A DNA stretch of 64,000 nucleotides from Actinomycetes bacterium (GTDB lineage Bacteria > Actinomycetota > Acidimicrobiia > Acidimicrobiales > Microtrichaceae): NCBI GenBank assembly GCA_023392475.1, contig JAEVZA010000122.1, positions 49,305 through 113,304 of the forward strand, written 5' to 3'. Each line of letters opens with the position of its first letter. Position 1 is the stretch's first letter. The position numbers and the translations under genes were made by a program. Below, piece after piece: positions 17,533 through 25,606 of this stretch. The notes beneath the pieces were generated by a model. That model was not told the origin of the DNA and did not search any database. It saw nothing but the letters and a program-made list of their open reading frames with translations.

Positions 17533-18300
17533 TCACTCGGGTTCTGCACCGGACACCGCGGCCAGCGCCTCCAGCGCCAAGCCGAGGTGGAGGTCGTCGG
17601 CGACCGCCTTCCGGAGCGGCCGAACCAGCACGGCCCTCGAGTTGCGCAGCAGGAGCGGGTTCTGCGTGGCCAGCTGTGCTGCGATCTCGAGCGCACGGTC
17701 GAGCACCTCGTCGGGTGGCCTCGACTCGGCGATCACGCCGAGTCGCAGTGCTTCGGCTGCGTCGATCCGATCGCCGAGGAGGAGGAACGATCGCCCTCGG
17801 TTCGGGCCCAGCAGCAAGGGCCACACGATCTGCATGCTGTCGCCGGGCACCAGACCCTTCCCGAAGTGTGCGGCGTCCTGGAACCACGCCCGCTCCGAGC
17901 AGACGACGACGTCAGCGAGCACAGCCAACTCGGAGTGGATCGACACCGGACCGTTGACGGCAGCGATGACCGGCACCTCGATGGCCAGGAGGTTCCCCAC
18001 GAGACGGTTGCCCTCGGAGATGATCTGGTCCCAGTAGCGGGCCCCGACGATCCCGGACGCGAGCATCTCGGGCCCGGGATCGGGCATGGCGATGAAGGTG
18101 TCGCCGGTGCCGGTGATCACCACCACGCGGTTGTCGCGGTCGGCGGCGACCATCGCGAAGAGGTCGGGCAGCTCGGTGTGGGGCGGCCCGTTCCACTCGA
18201 ACGTGTCGCCGCCGGTGTGGAACCGGATGACGAGGACTCCGGCTTCGTCCCGGCTGATCGCCGCGTGCTCGAACCGGTCCTGGTAGTAGCTCAGTTCCAT
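17533..18300 (-). CDS. Enoyl-CoA hydratase/isomerase-family protein (divergent member)
   Basis: 255 residues from the ATG at 18300. The overall crotonase fold is recognisable (VVVITGTGDTFIA, NGPVSIHSELAVLADVVV), and the length is normal. The loops that usually carry the CAG and GG(A/C) oxyanion motifs are altered (FIAMPDPGPEM, NGPVSIHSE), so hydratase activity is not assured; it could be a crotonase-like hydrolase or a non-catalytic member. Operator site 4 lies in the gap to the divergent CYP142-like gene, so both are probably co-regulated. Confidence 0.78.
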   Translation of the reverse strand: MELSYYQDRFEHAAISRDEAGVLVIRFHTGGDTFEWNGPPHTELPDLFAMVAADRDNRVVVITGTGDTFIAMPDPGPEMLASGIVGARYWDQIISEGNRLVGNLLAIEVPVIAAVNGPVSIHSELAVLADVVVCSERAWFQDAAHFGKGLVPGDSMQIVWPLLLGPNRGRSFLLLGDRIDAAEALRLGVIAESRPPDEVLDRALEIAAQLATQNPLLLRNSRAVLVRPLRKAVADDLHLGLALEALAAVSGAEPE

Positions 18301-18346
18301 CGACGTCACCCCCTCGGGCCAGCCAGTGCGGTCAGCCCCGGCCGGA

Positions 18347-18373
18347 TCATACAGTTTGATACCGTCTGTATGA
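18347..18373. promoter_or_regulatory. Operator site 4 of the shared regulon (perfect TCATACA-N13-TGTATGA)
   Basis: The arms at 18347-18353 and 18367-18373 are perfect reverse complements, with a 13-nt spacer; the symmetry extends one more base inward. This is the best copy of the motif in the window. It lies between the divergent hydratase (18300) and P450 (18399) genes. Confidence 0.75.
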
Positions 18374-18398
18374 CACGCTGAGTCCGAGGGGGACGAAC

Positions 18399-19595
18399 AT
18401 GACCGGCAGCGAGCAGAGCGCACCGACGTTCGATCTGACCAGTGTCGAGTTCTGGAGCAGCGATCCGTGGCCTGCGCTCGCGTGGATGCGAGCGAGCGCT
18501 CCGGTGCACTTCGACGGCACCGTCTGGGGGATCGCTCGGCACTCCGACATCAAGTGGGTGTCGGCGAACCCGTCCATCTTCAGCAACGCTCAAGGAGCCC
18601 GGCCCGACGTTCCGGCGATGCCGTTCATGATCGACATGGACGACCCCGAGCACCTCCGTCGCCGACGGGTGGTGAACCGCTGGTTCACACCGAAGCGGAT
18701 CGCCGGGCTGCACGACCAGATGGTGGAGGTGACCGACGAGGTGATCGACACGCTGTGCGAGCGCGGTTCCTGCGACGCGGTCATGGATCTCTGTGCGTGG
18801 CTGCCGATGCACGTCATCGGCGACATGCTCGGCTTCCCCATCGACCAGCGGGCAGAACTGCTGAAGTGGTCCGACGACATGTTGAACGCAGTCGGCTCCG
18901 ACGACGCCGACGCCGTGGAGCGGGCGGGTGCCGCCTTCGCCGGATTCTCTGGATTCGCCACCGAGGCCATCGCCCGTCGACGGGAAGATCCAGGCGACGA
19001 CCTCCTCAGCGTGCTCGTCAGCTCGTCGGACGAGGAGCTCGATGAGGGGCAACTGCTCTACGAGGCGCTCCTCCTGCTCATCGGCGGCGACGAGACAACC
19101 CGCCACGTGCTCTCCGGCGGACTCCAGATGCTCCTGCTCCATCCCGAACAACGCGACCGGATGTTGTCCGACCGGTCGCTCATCCCCACCGCCGCAGAAG
19201 AGATGCTCCGCTGGGTGTCGCCCGTGAAAGGCATGGCCCGGACCCTCACCACCGACATCGACCTGCACGGTCAGCACCTCGAGGCCGGACAGAAGGCGAT
19301 GCTCCTCTACCCATCGGCGAACCGCGACGAGACGATCTTCGATGATCCCGAGACCTTCGACATCGGTCGCCAGCCCAACGACCACCTCGCGTTCGGCGTC
19401 GGTCCCCACTTCTGTCTAGGCGCCAGCCTGGCCCGGATGGAGCTCCGCTCGTTCTTCGAGGTCGTGTTCGACCGACTACCCGGACTACGACTGGACGGCG
19501 AGCCCCGGTGGCGACGCACCAACTTCATCCGAGGCCTGGAGGAGCTCCCTGTGTCGTTCACCCCGACTGCACCGCTCGGATCGCGGTCGAGCTGA
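18399..19595 (+). CDS. CYP142-like cytochrome P450
   Basis: 398 residues with an intact P450 core: I-helix GGDETT at 229-234, ExxR E268/R271, haem loop FGVGPHFCLG with Cys339. Beyond the core, several blocks resemble my memory of mycobacterial CYP142 (cholesterol side-chain C26/27 hydroxylase): MIDMDDPEHLRRRRVVNRWF, DDLLSVLVSS, and LLLIGGDETTRHVLSGG. A role in oxidising the side chain of a steroid or similar isoprenoid is therefore a reasonable hypothesis, not a proof. A GAGGGGGA ribosome site precedes the ATG, and a perfect operator lies 25 nt upstream. Confidence 0.9.
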   Translation: MTGSEQSAPTFDLTSVEFWSSDPWPALAWMRASAPVHFDGTVWGIARHSDIKWVSANPSIFSNAQGARPDVPAMPFMIDMDDPEHLRRRRVVNRWFTPKRIAGLHDQMVEVTDEVIDTLCERGSCDAVMDLCAWLPMHVIGDMLGFPIDQRAELLKWSDDMLNAVGSDDADAVERAGAAFAGFSGFATEAIARRREDPGDDLLSVLVSSSDEELDEGQLLYEALLLLIGGDETTRHVLSGGLQMLLLHPEQRDRMLSDRSLIPTAAEEMLRWVSPVKGMARTLTTDIDLHGQHLEAGQKAMLLYPSANRDETIFDDPETFDIGRQPNDHLAFGVGPHFCLGASLARMELRSFFEVVFDRLPGLRLDGEPRWRRTNFIRGLEELPVSFTPTAPLGSRSS

Positions 19596-19676
19596 CCAGA
19601 GAACCGAAGCGCCGTTCGCCCCACACTGTCGGACCCGCGCCTTCCGGCCCCGTCGCGCCGACGATCGTTCGACAGC

Positions 19677-20621
19677 TCAGTCGGTCCGTCCATCGGCGCT
19701 GACGAGCTGGCCGTCAGATCGCGAGCTGGCAGTCCGTTGTGCCCGCATCAGGTCGACGAAGCGGCACGCCGTCAGCAGCGAGAAGAACCCGATGGTCCAG
19801 AACACGACGTTCCCGGTGGTCCGGTCGACCGGATTGACGTAGATCATCGTCGCCATCCCGCCGAGGAAGAGGATCGGCGACGCGTCGGCCCACACGAGCG
19901 GTCGGACATCGATGCGGTCCAGCCGCTCAGCCCCGGCGCGCGGGAGCACGAGGAACAGGAACGGCACCATCACCACGATCACGTAGATCGCCCAACCCCG
20001 AGGCGCCGACGGATCTCCGAAGAACGTGTCACCGGCGGGCAGCTCGAGCGTGCGACCCACCCAGCGGTAGATCCCCTCCTCGATCGCGAGGGAGTTGCAG
20101 AGGAACATGTACCAGGAGTGGACCATCCCGTAGAGGAGACAGCGCCAGAGCTTCTGGGCCGTGGTGAGTCGGCGCGGGTCGCTCACCACGCGGCTGTCGA
20201 GCAGGAGGTTGACGCTCACGAACGTCGGCCAGAGGATGACCGCCATCATGACCGGCACCCCGATGGGCACGCTGCCGACGTGTGGCCCCAGCACTGCGTC
20301 GTTGCCATACTCGATGTCACCCCAGACGAAGCCGTCCCACGAGATGTTGGCCTGCTCGAAGGCCCACTCGACCGCAGCGGCCAGCACGAGGTACGCGACC
20401 ATCACGCGCATGCCGAGATGCTTCGCCATGTGGCCCGCGACCATGACGACGAGCGTGAGAGCCAGCAGCATCTGGGGGATCACCGGCAGCTGCTCGCCCC
20501 GGGGAACGAGGCACGCCCACACGGTCAGCACCACGAACAGGCCGCAGCATCCGAGGATGAACCGGTCGAGGCGTACCTGGGTGGGCGAGGAGGTTCGAGA
20601 GGTGGGTGCGGTCAGCGACAC
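19677..20621 (-). CDS. Multi-pass membrane protein, possibly CruF/PF04240-like
   Basis: 314 residues from the GTG at 20621, which lies 5 nt after the stop of the Rieske gene. There are about eight hydrophobic helices. The segment FVWGDIEYGNDAVLGPHVG followed by VPIGVPVMMAVILWP is faintly reminiscent of the carotenoid hydratase/COG2324 membrane family, where a G.Y.Y..D...G block precedes a GVP helix; the resemblance is weak and the call tentative. It ends the four-gene operon BVMO-amidohydrolase-Rieske-membrane protein. It does not obviously align with the membrane paralogues at 10.7 and 12.8 kb. Confidence 0.6.
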   Translation of the reverse strand: MSLTAPTSRTSSPTQVRLDRFILGCCGLFVVLTVWACLVPRGEQLPVIPQMLLALTLVVMVAGHMAKHLGMRVMVAYLVLAAAVEWAFEQANISWDGFVWGDIEYGNDAVLGPHVGSVPIGVPVMMAVILWPTFVSVNLLLDSRVVSDPRRLTTAQKLWRCLLYGMVHSWYMFLCNSLAIEEGIYRWVGRTLELPAGDTFFGDPSAPRGWAIYVIVVMVPFLFLVLPRAGAERLDRIDVRPLVWADASPILFLGGMATMIYVNPVDRTTGNVVFWTIGFFSLLTACRFVDLMRAQRTASSRSDGQLVSADGRTD

Positions 20622-20626
20622 GTCGA

Positions 20627-21826
20627 TCAGCTCCAGGGTCGGGCAACGCCGGGTCGGACGGGCTCGAGCTCGGGCACCGAGATGACGACCGAGGACGGGT
20701 CGACGTCGTGGTCGACGGCGGAGTCCCATGCGGCGTGGAGGTGCTGGATCAGCGGTTCGTTCCGGCCGATCACCATCCGCTCGAGTCCGCCCGCGAAGCC
20801 CCGTTGGCAGCTCTCCGCTGCGGGGAAGTCCTCGCCTCGGAGCAGGTCGTACGCGATCTCGTAGCCGGCGACGAGATCGTCGCGTCGTTCCTGCGGGAAC
20901 GCGACGTGCGCTGCGGCGCTCAGCGTGACGATGGACTCGCCGGGCTCGCGCCCGGGGTACACCCGGAGGATCTGGCTGATGCCGGCAGCCTCGATGAGCA
21001 CGCAGCTGGGGAAGAGCCCGTACACGACCGTGCCGTCGAAGACATCGGGCCAGTCCTCCTCAGCCTTGCCCGCGAGCGCCTCGATGCCGCGGAAGGGGAA
21101 CACCCACCGGCAGTGCGGCCCGAACGTGTCGAAGGCCGAGTGGTTGGTCGCCATCTCGTTGAGCGAGGCGCGGTGCAACGCCGAGAAGTGGTAGCCCTCG
21201 AAGTTCACGTCGACCGCGAGCTTCCAGTTGGCGGCGACCGCGAAGGTACGGGACTCGAACGGCGCGTAGCTGTCGAAGGCGAAACCTGCCAGCTCATCCA
21301 CCACCCCGTCGAGCAGGGGTGCGGGGTCGACCGCAGGATCCAGACCGACCGAGATCAGGCCGCTCCGCTCGCTCACCGGGAGCGGGCGGAGCCCGATGTC
21401 GGCGAGGTCGACGTCGGCGAACATGTCGCGAGCCGGCACACCGACGAGGCGGCCGTCGGGGCGGTAGGACCAGCTGTGGTACGGGCATGTGAACCGGGCG
21501 GTGCTCCCACAGCCGGTCGCAACCTGCGAGCCCCGGTGCGCGCATGCGTTGAGGAACGCCCGGAGCACGCCGTCGCCGTCGCGGACCACCAACACGGGGA
21601 CCCCAGCGACGTCCTTCGTCGTGAAGTCGCCCGGATGCGCCACCTCGGCGACCCAACCGACGACGTGGGGAACCCGCCGCATCATGGCGCGTTCGGCGAG
21701 GAACCGGTCTCTGTCGACGAAGACCGAGCCCGGCTCGGATCGCGCCGAACCACACGCCTCGGGTCCCCCGGCCTCGATCTGATCCAGGACCCGGCGGGTG
21801 ACGGCGACGACAGAATCCCTACGCAT
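20627..21826 (-). CDS. Rieske non-haem iron oxygenase, alpha-type subunit
   Basis: 399 residues. The Rieske [2Fe-2S] ligands are C95-x-H97 and C114-x2-H117 within CAHRGS...CPYHSW. The mononuclear iron region is visible as NWKLAVDVNFEGYHFSALH, with the two conserved His residues in EGYH and ALH. The ATG 21826 overlaps the end of the amidohydrolase gene by 8 nt, so the longer frame is rejected. It probably hydroxylates or demethylates a ring substrate using electrons from a reductase not encoded here. It is in one operon with BVMO 2 and the amidohydrolase. Confidence 0.9.
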   Translation of the reverse strand: MRRDSVVAVTRRVLDQIEAGGPEACGSARSEPGSVFVDRDRFLAERAMMRRVPHVVGWVAEVAHPGDFTTKDVAGVPVLVVRDGDGVLRAFLNACAHRGSQVATGCGSTARFTCPYHSWSYRPDGRLVGVPARDMFADVDLADIGLRPLPVSERSGLISVGLDPAVDPAPLLDGVVDELAGFAFDSYAPFESRTFAVAANWKLAVDVNFEGYHFSALHRASLNEMATNHSAFDTFGPHCRWVFPFRGIEALAGKAEEDWPDVFDGTVVYGLFPSCVLIEAAGISQILRVYPGREPGESIVTLSAAAHVAFPQERRDDLVAGYEIAYDLLRGEDFPAAESCQRGFAGGLERMVIGRNEPLIQHLHAAWDSAVDHDVDPSSVVISVPELEPVRPGVARPWS

Positions 21827-23513
21827 CGGCCGACGAGATGACTCCGGCGGGACGGTCCCCGGTCGCGGTCCCACCGAGCTGCACCGCCACGCCGCCGACG
21901 ATCGTGGCCCGGTAGCCGCCCTCGGGTCGCCGTAGCCTGGCGCCGCCGCCCGGGAGGTCGTGGACGAAGACGTCGTCGTCGTAGTGCAACTCGTCCAGAG
22001 CGAACACTGCGAGGTCGGCGACGTTGCCCTCGGCGATCACTCCTCGACCGGCGAACCCGAAGATGTCGGCCTGGCGCCCCGTCAGCTGATGCACCGCCCA
22101 CTCCAGGCTGAAGTCCTGACGGTCGCGCACGTGGCGGGTGAGCAAGAGCGTGGTGTCACCGGAGGCGCACAGCATCTGCACGTGCGCTCCCGCATCCGAC
22201 GAGCTCGTGATGACGTCGGGATGGGCCAGCGTGCGGGCGATGCCGTCGACGTCGTCGTTGGCGATCCCCTTGGCGACGATCCCTGGACGGCAGTCGTTGG
22301 CGAGCACGAAGTCGGCAAACACATCCGAGGGGTGGCCCCCTCGGTCGGCGACCAGCTCGTCGAGGGTTCGACCCAACCACGGGGAGTTCTCCTCACCGGC
22401 GACCTCGACGAAGCGGACCTTGTCGAGGGCACGGTGGGGGAACATGGCGGCTTCTGTCCGATCCCACTCCGCAGCCGCAGCGGCACGCCACACCGGGTCC
22501 GCGAGCAGCGCCGCCTTCGCTGCCGCACCCTCGGCGGCGATGATCCGGTGCCATCCCGCGGGCATGGACATGAACATCATCGAGGAGTCCCAGTTGAGAC
22601 GGAAGTCCACGGTCCTGGGTGAGAGCTGCGGGTAGAGACGAGCGCCGGTGTCACGCACCCGGGTCGAGATGTCGATCCACGACTGCGTGAGCTCGGGGAG
22701 GTCGTCGACGTGGACGAAGCCCGTCCACGTCATGGGGACCCCTCGGGGGCCGCACCGGCGGGCGAGGTCCTCGATCTCGGTCTCGGCCGTGCCGTCGAGC
22801 AGGTTGGGCACGACTTCGAGCACACCTCGACCGTGGCGGGCGAGCACATCGAGGAGGGCATCGAACTCGGCGCCGTCGGCCGCCCGGGACTGGACGGGAC
22901 GGCCATGTTGGTCGACGTCGAGGAACGACGTCGAGAGTCCCCATGCGCCGGCGCTCATCGAGGCGTCGAGGTGCGCCGCCATCGCCGCCGCTTCGTCGGT
23001 GGTGGCGGGGCGCGTCCATGCGTCGTCTCCCATCACCGCGAGGCGTATCGGGCTGTGGCCGACGAGTGGGGCGAGGTTGATGCCGGTGCCGATCTCGTTG
23101 ACAGCGTCGCGGTACCCGGCGAAGTCGGACCAGGTCCACGGCACGTGGTCGTCGAAGAGATGCCGGGGCACGTCCTCGATGTAGGCGAAGAGGTCGGCAA
23201 CCTCCGAGCGCGTCACTGCCGTCGCCGGATACAGCGACAGGCTGCAGTTGCCCACCATCATCGTCGTCACCCCGTGCAGCAGCTCGGGATCGAGCAGGGG
23301 GTCCCAGAAGACCTGCGGGTCGGTGTGGGCGTGGGTGTCGATGAAGCCGGGGGTCACCACTGCGCCATCAGCGTCGATCTCGGGTTCGCCGTCGGGAACC
23401 AGCGATGCTCCGATCTCGAGGATGCGGCCGTCCCGGACCCGGATGTCGCCTCGCCGGGCGGGCGCTCCGGTTCCGTCGACGATGTCACCGTCCCGGATCA
23501 AGAGATCGCTCAT
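21819..23513 (-). CDS. N-acyl-D-amino-acid deacylase-family amidohydrolase (second copy)
   Basis: 564 residues, a clear paralogue of the protein at 7278-9011. The metal-site elements are HAHTDPQ (HxH), the GNCSLSLYP loop with its Cys, and SSDAGAHVQM late in the barrel. The ATG 23513 overlaps the TGA of the BVMO gene (ATGA), so the BVMO and hydrolase are translationally coupled exactly as in the first pair. It likely hydrolyses a product of the BVMO or Rieske step; the physiological substrate is unknown. Confidence 0.85.
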   Translation of the reverse strand: MSDLLIRDGDIVDGTGAPARRGDIRVRDGRILEIGASLVPDGEPEIDADGAVVTPGFIDTHAHTDPQVFWDPLLDPELLHGVTTMMVGNCSLSLYPATAVTRSEVADLFAYIEDVPRHLFDDHVPWTWSDFAGYRDAVNEIGTGINLAPLVGHSPIRLAVMGDDAWTRPATTDEAAAMAAHLDASMSAGAWGLSTSFLDVDQHGRPVQSRAADGAEFDALLDVLARHGRGVLEVVPNLLDGTAETEIEDLARRCGPRGVPMTWTGFVHVDDLPELTQSWIDISTRVRDTGARLYPQLSPRTVDFRLNWDSSMMFMSMPAGWHRIIAAEGAAAKAALLADPVWRAAAAAEWDRTEAAMFPHRALDKVRFVEVAGEENSPWLGRTLDELVADRGGHPSDVFADFVLANDCRPGIVAKGIANDDVDGIARTLAHPDVITSSSDAGAHVQMLCASGDTTLLLTRHVRDRQDFSLEWAVHQLTGRQADIFGFAGRGVIAEGNVADLAVFALDELHYDDDVFVHDLPGGGARLRRPEGGYRATIVGGVAVQLGGTATGDRPAGVISSADA

Positions 23514-25447
23514 CCGGCTCTCCCCTCCTCGAGGACGAGGTCGTCGGGGTTCGGCGCCTGCGTCCAATGCCAGTAGTCGATGTTGCGCCAGGGCATCACC
23601 GTGTAGATGCGGCCGTCGGCGGACTTGTAGTACGAGCTCACCGCCGGGTGTGACCAGACCATGGTGAGCAGCTCGTCCTGGGTGGCGTGGAAGTACGCGT
23701 CGTGCACGTCCTTGCGCACCTCCAGGCTCCGGTGCCCGCTGGCGAGGAGGTCCAGGGCGCCGAGGATGTAGCGCATCTGGCACTCGGACAACCAGATGAG
23801 GCTGCTGCCGTTGGCGGCGTTGGTGCCGGGTCCGTAGAACATGAAGAAGTTCGGGAAACCCGGCACGGTGATGCCCAGGTGCGCGGCGGGCCGGTCGCTC
23901 CACTCGTCCTCCAGGGTTCGGCCGTCTCGCCCGGTGATGCGCATCGGCCAGAGCACGTCGCTCACACGGAACCCGGTCGCCCAGACCAGCACGTCGGCCC
24001 TGCGGCAGACTCCGTCCACCGTCACGACCGCGTCGGGCTCGATGTGGTCGATCGGATCGGTGACGAGCTCGACGTCGTCGCGCTGCAGCGCGGCGAGCCA
24101 GCTCCCGTTGTCCTGGAGCATCCGCTTGCCGAACGGTGGGTACTGCGGGATGACCTTGGCGAGCAGTTCGGGATCCTCCACCTGTTCGGTCAACCACTGG
24201 GTGAAGTACTCGCGGGTGAGGTCGTTGAGCTCGCTGACCGACCGACCGGCGCCGTCCCACTCCGGGTCGATCTGTCCCGCGAACCGGGCACCGTCGCTCA
24301 CCTGGTAGGCGAGCAGCAGCCGGTACCAGCGCGCATAGTACGGAAGGTGGCGCACGGCCCATCGCACTCCTGGACCCACCTCCGCGTGGTACTCCGGGTT
24401 CGGCGCCATCCACTGCGGGGTGCGCTGGTAGACCGCGATGCTGCCCGCCCGTTCCGCGATCGCCGGCACGAGCTGGAAGCCGCTCGCGCCGGCGCCGATG
24501 ACCGCCACGGCGGCACCGGAGAGGTCGACGTCGTCGTCCCAGCGCGCCGTGTGGAACGCGGATCCTTCGAAGGTGTCGGCCCCGGCGATGTCGGGGATCT
24601 TCGGTCGGTTGAGCTGGCCAACGGCCGAGATGAGGGCTCGCGCTTCGAGGAGGTCGGTCGACCCGTCCTCGTCGCGCACCGTGACGCGCCACACCGCAGC
24701 GGCGTCGTCCCAGTCCGCAGCGGTGACCTCGGTGGACCATCGCACGTGGCGGCGGATGCGATGGCGGTCCACGACGTCGCGGAGGTACTGCTCGATCGCC
24801 GGTTGCTCGGAGAACCAGTGGGTCCAGTGGTCGCTGGCTTCGAAGGAGTAGGAGTAGAAGTGGTTGGGGATGTCGACCCGGCAGCCGGGGTAGCGGTTCT
24901 CGTGCCACGTGCCGCCGACATCGGTGTTCTTCTCGATGATCGTGAACGGGATGCCGGCCTCTTGCAGCCGGATCCCGGCGAGCAGACCCGATTCCCCGCA
25001 TCCGATGACCACGACCGGGAGGTCGGCTCGTTCTGCCTCGGATGACCGGAGCTCGATCTCGCCGGGATCGCGCCCGTCGATCTGCAGCTCGTCGTACACG
25101 AAGTCGGCGTACTCGTCGCCGAGGTCGTCGACCACGAGTGCGCGCATCATCGTCATGGCCTCGTCCCGGGACGGCGACCACGACAGGCGATGTCCGGTGT
25201 GGCGGAACTCGGCGATGGCCCGTAGGGCGTCCGCTCTGAGCGCGACCTGAGCGTCCCCGGGAAGACCGCCCTGCTTCGAGAGCATGCCCCCGTCGACTGG
25301 ACGGTACGGTCCTTCGAGCCAGCCGAGGTCACCGGTCATGTGCACCACGGACATGAGCAGCGCGGGCAGACTCACGTCCTCGAGCGCCGCGGCGATGGCG
25401 TCGAGGTCGTCGTCGAACGGCGTGCCCGCCGAGGTGCTGAGATCCAC
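23510..25447 (-). CDS. Baeyer-Villiger monooxygenase, HAPMO-like with N-terminal extension
   Basis: 645 residues from the GTG at 25447. An N-terminal domain of about 140 residues (with LPALLMSVVHMTGDLGWLEG) precedes the flavin core, matching the architecture of 4-hydroxyacetophenone monooxygenase (about 640 residues). The core has GCGESG at 149-154 (FAD), the BVMO fingerprint F293-x-G295-H299-W303-D304, and a second Rossmann motif GAGASG. A GTG at 25495 with an upstream GAGGAG is the alternative start. It heads the operon BVMO-amidohydrolase-Rieske-membrane protein, with operator site 5 upstream. Confidence 0.9.
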   Translation of the reverse strand: MDLSTSAGTPFDDDLDAIAAALEDVSLPALLMSVVHMTGDLGWLEGPYRPVDGGMLSKQGGLPGDAQVALRADALRAIAEFRHTGHRLSWSPSRDEAMTMMRALVVDDLGDEYADFVYDELQIDGRDPGEIELRSSEAERADLPVVVIGCGESGLLAGIRLQEAGIPFTIIEKNTDVGGTWHENRYPGCRVDIPNHFYSYSFEASDHWTHWFSEQPAIEQYLRDVVDRHRIRRHVRWSTEVTAADWDDAAAVWRVTVRDEDGSTDLLEARALISAVGQLNRPKIPDIAGADTFEGSAFHTARWDDDVDLSGAAVAVIGAGASGFQLVPAIAERAGSIAVYQRTPQWMAPNPEYHAEVGPGVRWAVRHLPYYARWYRLLLAYQVSDGARFAGQIDPEWDGAGRSVSELNDLTREYFTQWLTEQVEDPELLAKVIPQYPPFGKRMLQDNGSWLAALQRDDVELVTDPIDHIEPDAVVTVDGVCRRADVLVWATGFRVSDVLWPMRITGRDGRTLEDEWSDRPAAHLGITVPGFPNFFMFYGPGTNAANGSSLIWLSECQMRYILGALDLLASGHRSLEVRKDVHDAYFHATQDELLTMVWSHPAVSSYYKSADGRIYTVMPWRNIDYWHWTQAPNPDDLVLEEGRAG

Positions 25448-25449
25448 GG

Positions 25450-25554
25450 TCAGCCGACCACGCCGAACCGGCCCGACGGCCCCGCGCTCGACCACAGGCC
25501 GACACGCTCCTCGATCGTGCTCCGGCACCGGATCGTGCTGATGAACGCCATCAT
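25450..25554 (-). CDS. Possible 34-residue leader ORF upstream of the HAPMO-like gene
   Basis: A short frame starts with tandem ATG codons (25554 and 25551) and ends with a TGA at 25452-25450, two nucleotides before the GTG chosen for the BVMO. It is in a different frame from the BVMO. It could be a leader peptide whose termination allows reinitiation at the GTG, or chance. There is no homology signal to support it. Confidence 0.25.
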   Translation of the reverse strand: MMAFISTIRCRSTIEERVGLWSSAGPSGRFGVVG

Positions 25555-25572
25555 GTCCCCCTGACCGGACGA

Positions 25573-25599
25573 TCATACATGCCATCGCACGTTGTATGG
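25573..25599. promoter_or_regulatory. Operator site 5 of the shared regulon (TCATACA-N13-TGTATGG)
   Basis: The left arm 25573-25579 and right arm 25593-25599 are separated by 13 nt, with one mismatch from perfect symmetry. Outer bases extend the dyad (CCGGAC at 25565-25570, GTCCGG at 25599-25604). It lies between the divergent HAPMO-like operon (25447) and the esterase gene (25607), only 7 nt from the latter's ATG. Confidence 0.68.
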
Positions 25600-25606
25600 T
25601 CCGGAG

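Noticed and set aside
21819..25181. A 1120-residue continuous frame on the minus strand
   Set aside because: Only the last 564 residues have family similarity; the first part is the out-of-frame shadow of the BVMO gene, and the ATG at 23513 overlaps the BVMO stop.
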